Below are positions 13,601 to 25,600 of a DNA stretch of 64,000 nucleotides, piece after piece (within the stretch, counting starts at the first letter, position 1; each line of letters starts with the position of its first letter). This DNA comes from Heligmosomoides polygyrus polygyrus (taxonomy: Eukaryota; Nematoda; Chromadorea; Rhabditida; Heligmosomidae). The translations under genes and the position numbers were made by a program. Where the stretch lies: contig OX377205.1 of assembly GCA_947396885.1 (NCBI GenBank), forward strand, positions 55,598,676 through 55,662,675. The letters run 5' to 3'. The notes beneath the pieces are model-generated. The model did not search any database. It worked only from the letters and a program-made list of their open reading frames with translations, and was not told the DNA's origin.

Positions 13601-16600
13601 CCGAATCGGTTCATGATTTCGGTAACTCTCAGGCACACCAAACCATTTCTCCAGGTTGCAAGTATTCGATAGGAGAACTGACTAGCCTAACCGCCGGCTG
13701 AACACGCAAAGTGCTTCTGCGCTATCCGTTCGCCTCTCTGTCTCACTGTCCTCTGCCTTCACAGCGAAGTTGCTCGTGTCACACCACTGCGACCCACTCC
13801 GTACATGGAGGAGAAGCCCAAGATTGCAAAAGGCTTCGGCAGACAGCGTAGCCGCTGAGCTGCTCGGTGGTGCGGCACGAACACTGCTACCGAGAAAGTG
13901 GAGAGATGGAGATTCGAGCCCTGCTAGGGCCCAGAGCCCCCTTCACGTATCTCTATCAGAACCACCCTCTTTTATGCTGTCTGTATTAGAATGCACTGGT
14001 CGTCACCTGTTCCCTTCGGATGGTTCTTCTACCGAAAGTGGGAATACGAGTACGGCAGAGACTGGGCGCTGCAGGTAACCTTCGTTGTAATAGAGGTGTT
14101 CACTATACCTGATGTTTAAATTCGACTCAGATGTGCCAGCAGTGGTTCGAATATGACGGTCGAAGGGAGAATTTCGTCATGGAGCTCGAACCCAAAAGTA
14201 GGTTTTCTCTCTATACTGCACTCTATAATAACGCGTTAAGCGATGAGTTATCCTATCGATCAGCGGCACCGCAGAAATTAGCTGGGGAAAAATCTGTGTG
14301 GAAAATGGGGGTGGGGGAATGGGGGAGGGGGGGGGGGGAGGGGAATTACGACACGAAAGTAGCGAGAAATACCCAGACGTCTTCTCTCTGCCTGGGAACT
14401 TCGGCCCTGTGGCAATCGAGGTGGCTGAACACAAATCTGAAGTTTGTTTTCAAAGTATCGATCGCCACCAATCGATATTGGCCAAATCACGGGTCACGAA
14501 AACAGCGGAAAATACCCAGACTTCTTCTACCTGCCTGGAAACCTCAGCCCTGGAGTAATAACGGCCGCTGAACCCGGATCTGAAGTTCGTTTGCGAAATA
14601 TCGATCGCCATCAATCGGTATTGATCAAACCGTCGATTTTTGTGGATGTCGTTTAGGCGGTCAAAACTTTAGCTCTGGGGTAGTCTAGGTCGCTCAACAC
14701 GAATCTGAAGTTCGTTTCTAAAGTTTCGATCGCCATCTATCGATACTGATCAAATTACGGGGCATGAAAATAACATAGAATACCCAGACGTTTTTTACGT
14801 GTCAAGGAATTAAGAAGACGTGCGGAATACATACGTCGCATGACGTGCCAGGGACTCAAAGGACGTGCCCAAGACTTCGCTCAACGTGCTTGGGGATTCA
14901 GGTAGACGTGCCGAAGGCGTCGTCCAAACTGCTTGGGGAATAAGGTGTGCCGAAGACGTCGTCCGCTAAGAGTGGATCATTGAGGGGGAACAGTACCAAT
15001 AATGGAGACCGTTTCACTAGGGGAGAACCAGTAGTGAGGAACCAATAGATCGCCCTATCATACTATATACTGCTCGTACTGCGAGCCTTTTGTACTCCTA
15101 GGTGAGGAAAGAGCTGTACAAGTGGAGCAGCTAACTTGATGTGATTGTCCTTAGCTTAGTGATACTGCAACATCGCGCGAAGCGCGCAAGTGCGAGGCAC
15201 GCCGATAGGCGTGACGGAGCACTTGCTTTTTCATAAGTGAATAAGTCTAAGGAAACAAAGATTTATGAAAGCGAGTGCACATGTTAGTGAGGACAATGTG
15301 GGCCACCACCATCCCCCGGGAAGGTTATTTGTCATTTGAAGCTGTATAGTCGGGTTTTGTCTCTATCGAAGTTTATGCTAGAGCTTTTTAATACGGTACT
15401 GTATTTAGATTGTTGGCGTTGTAGTTGTCTTCGACCTTTCAGACTCTGAAGAAGACGGATTCTCCGAAACTGCAGACCGAATCGATATTCATAATAATCT
15501 TAATCGAGACTAAAACAGTGACGCATTAACAGCTCCTCTTCTCTGTTCCTCTTGAGCTTCTTCCGACAAGAAACTTCTGATAAAAGGGTGGGCCCAGTAT
15601 TGCACAGGATACACTTTTCCTTAAGGGGGAATATGTTGTCAGATTAGGCATTCAGTGGAACCCTTTCTGCGCGTTGAAAGTAAGCGTGAACACTTTCTTC
15701 GGACTGCTCCAAAAGAATTCGCAAGACAGCAAGAGATTCAGCTCTTATTTCGTGGCATCCATTCTGCGTGTTACGACGAACTTTGGCAACTTCGCTGCTT
15801 CTTCGGAGAAGGAATGAGTTGGTCAATGGGGGCTTAATGCGCAGCGTCCCACAAGACGATGTGGAGGAAGTGTGCTCACGGAGCAAGTCAGTTTCAACTC
15901 TTGTCGTTACAGTTCCTTGTCCGTGCACACTCGACCAGGCTCTACTAGACGTTGGGAGATTCACAGCGCTCCCGGACTGCGACATGTTCGGAGACCATCG
16001 CTGCCACTACACTCAAGGAGCGCAGCACTGCGTTCTTTCGGCGGCTAACGTGTACGTCCGCTTTGCTGGTCACATCCAAATGGCGGTATTCACTCCTCAA
16101 TTCCTACTCTACGACTCACTCTGCCACCACTTTCATTAGTATTTGACCCGCTTATCACATAGCCAGCCCCCTGGGGCAGGACTCATCCACGGTTAGAACC
16201 ACGAATATGCATTGTATTATTACTCCTATTGCTATTATTCTCAGTGGTATGGTGGATGATTTTGGGAAAAAGCGGCATATCGTTTCTCTTAATTCGGTGT
16301 TGTAATGTCGTGAATCCGAAATTGTGACTTTTTTCGACACTACCGGGTGTTTGAGTAGCAGAAACCTAGCTCCCGTATCGTCAGCTTCCTCGTAAAGCTG
16401 TATGAGCCGCTTCTTTCCACCTGTTCTTTTTGTAAGCACTGAACACAGGTGTTCTATAATCTAGAAGCGGTCTTACATAAACTTTGTAGGGACGAAGCAA
16501 CACTCCGGCGTTGCTGGACGCAGCCGGTCTCTCCCCTGATCAGACAGCAATCCATGTACCACTATGTATCTGAGTTTGTTCGTGACTAGCGGCTACTTCT

Positions 16601-19600
16601 GATTAGAGAGCTTCTAGGCATGTCATCCGGTTGTTTGCTTGTGTTCTGTCGTGAGCGATATCGCTTAATTTATTGCCTCCGTCACCGACCATCCAACTGT
16701 GAGCTATGTGACGCGAACAGCGCGTCTGGCTATGGATGGGATCCTGCAACGGGCATCCGGACTCGAAAGTCGTGTCACCGACGTCGCGCAGCGAACCTCC
16801 GGATTCATGACACGTATCACGGATGCGGTGCAACGAGCGCTGTTGCGTATGTGAATGGGACACCAAGCGCGTTGGGGGGTGGGCAGTGCGTAGGTCTCCC
16901 ACCTGAACATAAGTGTGACCGCGATAAGTCGCATTTCTGCCATTGCACAAAGCCTGACGCGTACGTTCGCGTCAGTTCTCGGCGCCTATGTGGAGCAGGG
17001 ATGGGCGGAAATTTTGGAAATTTTCCCAGAAAGCAGAAAACGGAAAATTTCGCAGTTACCATACGACCTAATTATTCAGCCCGAAAATTCATTTGTCCAG
17101 TAGCAAATGCTTCTTCACGACTAGAAATGTAGTCGCGGACCAGCGTTTTAACTTGCAAGCGTTTATAGTAATGGCTTATAAATGATGAATTTTTCCTATT
17201 GCATTCATATTAAAATACAGCGGTTTAAGGCTCACAGTCCAAATGTAGGTGTAATCTCAAAACAGACGATTCGCTAGATTAGGAGTCCCAATAGTAAGAG
17301 ACTGGCCCTATAGAGCACCAAACACGGACCAAAGATGTTTTGGGTACTGGCTTGATATTTCACAGAACAACACGAGAGTGCGACTGAAGAGGCTGTCAGC
17401 GCAAAAACTTTTGGGTGAAAGTGTTTCTTTAAATACGTAGACATTATCTAATAAGGATCAAACATATACTCTTTCCATCATATTATTATTATTCATCATA
17501 CATTCATATCATATTACATCTCGATTTGCTAGGGAGGGAGACATGCCCGACATTGGCAATTCCCTTGCACATTAATAACGAACGGCACTTCTTGAACTTC
17601 CGGAACTCCAGAGCTCGAGGAAATGTCGAAAAAATTCGCCCAAATTTCGCCCAGAGGTTACTTAGGGTATTGATCACGAATCTGGCATCCATTTTTCATA
17701 TTACGCTGGAGCACGGTAGGTACAGGTAGCTAAGGTCATGGTCACTGTAACTTACCGTACTCCAGCGCAATACGAAAAACGAATGTCAGGTTTGTAATCA
17801 GCAGCTGATTTGGCTGCTGTCACGAGCGCTGCCTTCACGATGTTGAAACTCCTTACCCGCCATTATGTAGTTGTGTGTTTTCCAGTTGGACCGGTGCAGG
17901 TCAAAGCTGTTGCTACGATTGGGAGGGATGGCTGATGTTCAGCGACGATTTCGAGTATAACGATCAGTACCTCAGATTCTACTCGGCCGGTGTTCCATTC
18001 AGGTAGTCAGGATTCGTTGTTAGAGCAAACTCTTCCATGCAGACATTTTCACAAACGAAACGCTAATTGTGCTGAAATATTGGAAACCCTCTGTCCCAGA
18101 GCTCACCCCTTCGGAGCGTTTCCCTACAAGCGTCCACCATACGTGCCAACGCTATCGAACTTCTTCAACGATCTTCTACCGTACGACATCTGCTGTAAAT
18201 GGGCTGGGCACTGCGAGTTCTATTTCTGGAGACGACAAACGAGCACCTGCCAGGAGTACCAGGCGCCAACCGTTGGTACGTGTCCAGCTTGTCTGACGTA
18301 TGTTAATAAGAAGCTGTTCGCTGTTTGTTCCTTATGAATCACTTAACTAATGACAGGACTAAAAAGGTTAAAAGAAGGATTCTGGCTGGCCGCGACTCTC
18401 TAGACAAGGCGCGTTTACACGGCGGGTGCTGTTTTTTGTTTCAGGTTACGTCTATGGAGAGAATCACTTCGTAACATTGGACGGAACCAAGTACTCCTTC
18501 CACGGCAAAGGACACTATATCTTGTCAATGATGAAGTCTCCTCGTCACGACTTTCTACTCCAAGCACGACTAGAACAGCCACCGGAGACCCTCTGTATGT
18601 AGCAATTCTCTGCGGAGATACAGGCGTCTTCCATAGTCGGTTAACAAATATCTGCTTCAGGGGGAGAGCGTGTGCGGTCTACTGTGTTGACTGGTCTTGC
18701 GGCTAGAGACAATCAGTCCGCAATTGTGCAGGTGAGGGCTGCCTTCCCATTCAAAATCGAAGGGAGGATTGTGGAAAATAGGATCCGTTTGGGAGCAAAA
18801 TCACAATAAGCAGACGTTATTCCGTTTCCATTCTGCAGCGATTCATCCTCGAGGCGCTTGACGTCTCTGTAACCTGGGACACCTTCCAGTCGGATTTCTT
18901 CCTCCTCAGCGTAGAACTTCTTCACGAACTGTCTATTCTTGTAAAGTATTCGCGTTCCTAGAATGGATAACAATGCATAATGCATGATCGTAGCACGTCG
19001 TCCTGGTTATGAGCGTAGATGGCGCTCTGACGTGCACTAGGAGTATTTTGGCTCCTTTTTGTTTGCGTCTAAGCAGGTGGCGATGTCCGTTTGTCCACGT
19101 GATCCCACTGGAAACTGCTCGCTGTGCGAGCTAAGCTAATCACGGACATTCGAATGCAGGCGGCAGGCCCTTGTGACAGGCCGGCCTACGAAGACCCATG
19201 TCACATCACATGGCTGATAACGTTGCATGTGTATCGTCCACGGGAGCCGACGCGCACTCGCAGAGCCCAGCGAGTGTGAGAACGACGGGGACGACATCGG
19301 GGGACAACCGAGCTAGTCCGAAAGCCCGGTAACGTAAGCAGGACTCGCGTTGGTTGAAGCACTGGAGCGTAGAAGAGTTGATTTATGTGCGGTGCCGGAG
19401 ACGAGGTGGTCCTGCCACAAGTCAAGGGACATAGGACGATGCCTCAACGCCGTTCTATGTGGAAGTCCCAGGACCACCAGTGAAGATGGAGTCATCGTTT
19501 CTGAACGATTTCGTAACTCGATTGTAAGCTTTGACGATCGATTGATGAAGATCGTTGTCGCCGCTAAGGAGCGAATCTATCACTTCTTCTCTGCGTATGC

Positions 19601-22600
19601 TTCGCAGACTGGCTGCTCCGATCAAGCCAATGATGAGTTTTGGAACCTGCTTGATGAGAAGACAGCAGAGGTACCGTCGAAAGATGTCATCGTGGTCGCT
19701 GGTGACCTTAATGGGCATGTCAGCGCGACGAAAGACGGGTACAGCTGTCATGGTGTACATATTCGGTTACGGGTCGCGTAACGTAAATGGTGAGCGTATC
19801 CTTGAACATGCGGAATCGCATAACCTCACTATGGTGAACACTGTATTTCGTAAACGCGATTCCCAGCTAACCTCGTTCTATAGCGGGAGCACCAGGACTC
19901 ATAAGGACTTTATCCTTGTGAAGGATCGTGACCGAAGTCTCGTCACAGACGCGAACGTGGTGCCGTATGAGACGGTCGCCCCACAGCATCGACCGCTGAT
20001 CTGCACCCTAAAAATCGTCCCTCCAGGGTAGAAGCAAGGCCAAAAAGCAGACGTGGCTGTGGACAGACGACGTGAAAGAAGAAGTCGCTCTATCACGTGT
20101 TTCTCAGCGACAAGACAGCCGATAACTGGCGGAAGTACCAAGAAGCGAGGAAAGCTGCAAAGAAGGCCTGGTTGTTGCAAAAGCCACTCATTATGGAGAT
20201 GTCAACGAGAAGCTCGAATCGCGCGATGGAGAGCGGTATTTGTACCGACTTGCTAAGACCCGCCATCGCCAAACCGAGGATATTGAAAAGTTTTTCGGCA
20301 TCAATAATGAGAATGGCCGTCTTCTTATGGACCGCAAGAAAGCACTGAAGCGATTGCTCCTGCAGATTGCTCCAATTACCGTCCGATTCGCTTGCTTTCG
20401 CACATCATGAAGGTCCTTGAGCGAATTATCGATGGACGAATTCGGGACCTCGTCCAGCTTTCCAGCAATCAGTGCGGCTTCGTAGCTGGCTGTGGCACCA
20501 TTGATGCCATTCACGCTGTTCGTATTCTGCTAGAGAAGCACCGCGAGAAACAGAAACCGGTGCATTTTGCCTTCCTGGACTTGGAGAAGGCCTTCGACCG
20601 CGTTCCGCGAGATGTTATATGGTACGCGTTGCGACAACATGGTGTTCCTGAAGAGCTTAATGAGTGGGTGCGCATTCTGTACTCTTGCCCAAGGAGTCGA
20701 GTGCGAGCGCCAGCGGGCACCTCGACGGAATTTCCCATCTCTGTAGGGATGCATCAGGGATTTGCGCTATCCCCACTGCTCTTCGTCGTCGTGATGGATG
20801 CAATATCACGAGATCTCCAAATGGCGGCACCTTGGACGTTTCTGTATGTTAACGATGTCATGCTTGCATGTGAAGACAAAACCGAACTCGAGCGACAGGC
20901 ACAGGCGTGGTGCGATCGTTTGGCACTGTTCGGACTCAAGATAAACGTCAAAAAGACGGAATACTTGACGACGGATGTGAATGAGCAGGGATCTATTAAA
21001 ATCAATGGTACTGAGCTCTCAGGAGTTACATCTTTTAAGTATCTCGGATCAACAGTCACGTCCGATGGCAGCCTAAAGCTGGAGGTGAATGCCCGTGTGA
21101 GTGCAGCTTGGTCGAAATGGCGCTCACTGACTGGGGTGCTTTGCGACAGGACAATACCTGAGCACCTCAAATCAAGGATGTATTGGACATTAGTCCGCCC
21201 AGTAGCGACGTACGGTGCTGAGTGCTGGCCCGTGACGGAGGAAATTGAGAGCCGCCTCAGTGTAATGGAAACGAAAATGCTGTGGTGGACGATCGGAGTA
21301 AAACATTCGGACCGCGTTCGCAACGGCACCATACGACAGAGGTTCGGTGTCGCCCCGATAGCCGAGAAGCTGCGCGAAGCTTGTCTTCAATGGTACGGCC
21401 ACGTCCTTCGCGCTAACGACGACAACGTCCGCACGATTGGCTGAACCTTGAGGTCCCTGGAAAGCGGCCCAGGGGCGCCCGGAGCAACGTTGGCTAGATA
21501 CGTTGCACTTGAACTTAAGGATGGCTGGTGTGCACCTGATCAAGCATTTGATCGGGAGAACTGGCGTCACCACACCAGAAGAGCGGACCCCGCCTCCAAG
21601 CGGGACAGACGCTAATGAAAATGATGATGATTTGTTTGCGGAGCACAACGACATGTCTTACTAGGGCATATTGCAGGTCTTCCCAAGATTTCAGATTGAT
21701 GTCGTCTAGTGCCCGCGAGTGTTCTGCTTTCAAAGAGGACTTCCTCCCAAGTCGCAATGTCGACGACTCTTACTGGGCAATTCTGTATTCGACAGTCAAT
21801 GGATGTACTGAAGATCTCAGAAGTAGTCAACGCCTGCCATGCAATGCCCTTGTTTCAATTGCTCCTAACGAAGCGATCCCACCTCAGAAGCGCATAGGCA
21901 CCGCTTCCACCTCAAACCAGGGTAAGACGCGAAATTTCTGGCGCTTACATATGGGTGATTGGTTTTGATATCCCACTGTTCTCAGATGACACTCGAGGTT
22001 AATGCTTGTTGAACACGCTTCGGACCGTAAGCTCTCCCTGAGGTCTATGACGCAGATAATCCATTCTCGAAGGAAGATCGAAGGGAATGCACGAGACCAA
22101 ATGCCACAGTTGCGAGTTTCAATTCTTTACAAGAACTTGGCGGATATGTGGAGTGAAGGTTAAAGAAGTGCTGAAAATAAGACAATGGAGACCACCTATC
22201 AACAACAAAGGGAGATAAGGATGGCCATGAGCCTTACTACTTTATAGAGCAAACGATGTAACCGCTGAAAATGATTGCGATCCTAAGTGGCCGGACACGG
22301 TATCGCCATATACTAAATAGAGCGAGCGTCCTCCGTCTTTAATTTTTTTTCGTGCGGTACATTCCGTGGTCCTCGCACAGCCTCATTGTAGTTTGATTGT
22401 TGTGCTGTTCGAACAACCTAGCAGTATGTCATAGACCAGAGGAAGGCTCATGGCCTAAGTGCGGAAGAAGCTTCACCACTGCCTTCTGTAGCTCTAAAGT
22501 GGCAGCTTAGGAAGCTGAGAGTCGTGCGCATTTCACCGTAAAGCGTCTTCAGATTTCTGCTCGCTCACGCCATTGCATGCCTCACGGCGTCTTCCCGCAA

Positions 22601-25600
22601 TGGTCGACCGAGATTGGAAAAAAATTGGGTCGCACAAGCCTCACCTGTATATTCGCACCGCTGTAACTTAGTCTGTTCGAGAGATAAACCATTGTGCTTT
22701 AGTGTATTTCGAGAACCTTTTACTGCCTACAAAACCTTCGAGATGCAGCCGAAAAGATTCGAACTTAACAGAGTTCTCGCGCCTCGAATCCGCCCGCGCG
22801 TGCAACTTGCGAGCGGTCGACCATCTTGATTGATAGGTTCGGTTCTATACGCATTGTTCATGGCGCACTTCAAAGCCTCGCTGTAACAGAGTACATCAAT
22901 CTTTGAGTAGAGCGGCTGGAAATAACTGATAAAATTCTCAAAACACTTCGAAATAGTCTTGAGGGCTTTGCATTTTTCAGTAAGGGAAGATAGAAGCGCA
23001 GTGTGCCTTCACCCACCCGATTGATAGGTTCGACTCTGTGAGCATTGTACACGGAGGATTTCTGGCATGACAGAGCACCGGCGACGTACGCCATGCTTGA
23101 GATACTCCGAAAACATGCAAGTCTGGGAAATAAGCTGCCCCAATAGCAAAGAGCCTGCCCAGTCATTTTCTGGCCACCAACAGCGAGAATATGGTGGTCT
23201 GATGAAGCTGTATATGTGTTCGTGTAGATATCGAGGAGACGAATCGAGCGGCACCAACCGTTTCTCAGAAAACCTAACCTGGAGCAGTTATGAAAACTAT
23301 GTAGAGGGGTTTAGGTGAAAAAAGACAACTCGGCCGCGGTCACCCTTGGCAATGGAACGCAAGTTTTCGGTTTCGAACATTTTTCCTGGCTCCATGTGAA
23401 CCATGTTTACCAAACGATAGAACTCGAGCTCCTGCTCAAACATGCCCTTGGTTTTCCAAATGAGTGACTCTTGGGCGAGTTATATCCAGAAGACGCAAAA
23501 ACCGCAAAATCGCGGTTTTTACGGCGTCTATTCAAACGACGCGTTCGGTACTGTAGTGACTGCAGTCTTATATTGGCCTTGTTTTGTCTTGAGAGGCAAA
23601 GCATGGAACAACTTGCCTTGTTTCTTTTCGACCAGATGCTTCTCTAGGACACTATCGTGTGCAAGCGTCAACACAGTGCAAGCGTCAACACAGTGCTTAA
23701 GAATTTCAAGGTTTTCTGCTGGTTCAATCTTCTTCGTTATGCGTTGTGAGCAGATTCTGATTTAAAGGTGTTCGCGCGGAAGGACCACCGCCGCTGGCGG
23801 TATCGAACAGACGTCTACGTGGATGGCGAGCGGATATTTTTCGACATGCCGTGGAAGAAGATTCAAATATTCAATGGCAGGTTGATTATAGTAGCTGACG
23901 AGCGGTAACCACTCGTATAGGATCGCGGACTGTAGTCATCATGGGAGCCGTCGAATTGACACCTACTGCTCCATCACGCTGCTTTCGCAGTCTGGGTAAT
24001 AGATTTCTTTACAGGCGTGACGATCCGCTCCCCTCCAAGAAACATGAACCAGTCTGAGCTTGAGATCATGTTCGCATCGGGAGCGGGGCTCCGAGTCGAG
24101 GAAAGCCGAGGACTTCTCAACGTCGTAGTCGCTCTCCCTCAATCCTTTTTGGAGGCGGACAGAGTAAGCGGAATGTCTTAACACTATTCAGCTCACGTCT
24201 TCGGCAAGTCACTCGTACCACGCTCCAGGCACCCATTGTTTCCGCTGTTTCGCACCAGACAACACTTGGATGAACCTATACAGACCTACTACAGATACAA
24301 AGTATGTGTGCCAGAGACTAATTCCTCGATCTCGATCACGTTCGATATCGAACTTCCTATTTTTTCTTCTTTTTTTGTCTTCCTCTTCTTCAGCGTTTTT
24401 TTCACCTAGCGGAGAGGTCCACTGTTAGGGTGTGGTGACACCAATTCACGCGGTCAGCTACTTGATCGGGATGGTGCTTTGGTGGTTGCATCAGGCAAAG
24501 TGTCAATCCACCGCTGCTTCGGCCGCCACTTAGGCCGTTTTCTGGCTCGCGGAGGCCAGTTTTTCGAATGGCAATACCATCTGAGGCGAGATTCATGTGC
24601 CTTGTCAGCATCTGAATAGTCACAAGTATGGTTGCGAATAGGTCCAGGCGCGCAATAGCGGCCTTCCGACGTGGCGTTTTCGTTTCCTGGCGCTTAGACG
24701 GATCTCCTTGGTTGCAGGCAAGCATACGCATCATACATCGCTACTGGTCGCCCCATGCCTCTGCAGATCTTCGATTTAAGGCGTTCCGGTGTCTTGCTCT
24801 CACACTCGCACTTGTCACTGAGCGGCATTTGACATTGACAGGCTGCGCTCACTCGTGTGTTACCTTCGAACGTCAGACTACCATCAGACGCTAATGCAGA
24901 CCCAACGTACATGAAATATGTCGTCCTCAAGAGCGCAGTGTGGGTGTGCTCAATGGGCCCAGCCTGAACTACGTCTATGGTCATGTGCTGCTTTTTAGCG
25001 GTCAGGTTGAGCCCGAACTTCGCCGTGCGGTCGCAACAAACTTGCGGTTGTCGCTCGAGTTCGATTTTCTCTTGTTTGGTAGGCTGTCCGAAGTGTGCAT
25101 ACTGCAGCGATGAGGAGGCTTCTGATTGCCTCTCGAACAACAATAAAAATGAGCGGAGAAAGCAAGCACGGAATCTTGGTGAACACCGACGGAGATAGGA
25201 AACCGATATGGCGCTTCCACTCGACTCTTTGGGCAAGACTATGCACGCGCACCCACTCAAGAAGCTCTTCTGAAGTGCGGCGTTGTCGTATGTCGTATCA
25301 CCTCACGTGCACAATGAGATCCTTTTTTAAGTCGAGAAAAGCTAGGTACAGCGCGCTCTGCTTTTCGCGGTGTTTCTCTACCAAAAGACGAGCAGCATAT
25401 ACGGCATCAATGGTGCCTCAGCTGGCTACGAAGCCACATTGGTTGGTGGAAAGTTGGACGACATCACGAATTCGCCCATCCACAGTTCGCCCGAGGATTT
25501 TCCCATTGTGCGGGAGCAAGCGAATGGTTAGCAGAGTGCCAGCATCTCGACTACAGGTCAGCCCTAAGCCGCAGTGATTTTCTGACCATGTGCGTAGGAG

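Noticed and set aside
13103..13641. Two overlapping minus-strand frames of 176-177 codons
   Set aside because: Antisense to the RTE-2 reverse transcriptase C-terminus, which has clear family motifs on the + strand.
16603..17132. Frames of 115 and 170 codons across the minisatellite
   Set aside because: Arise from a repeated 42-base unit that lacks stops; no start context or exon signals.
18713..18985. 90-codon minus-strand frame with charged stretch
   Set aside because: Runs antisense into exon 23 of the host gene and resembles no family I know.
20754..21332. 192-codon minus-strand frame
   Set aside because: Antisense shadow of the RTE-B reverse transcriptase frame.
22840..23040. GATAGGTTCGATTCT-like phrases resembling a tRNA T-arm (also 30450, 44455)
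   Set aside because: They recur in family R copies and no anticodon or acceptor stem can be folded around them.
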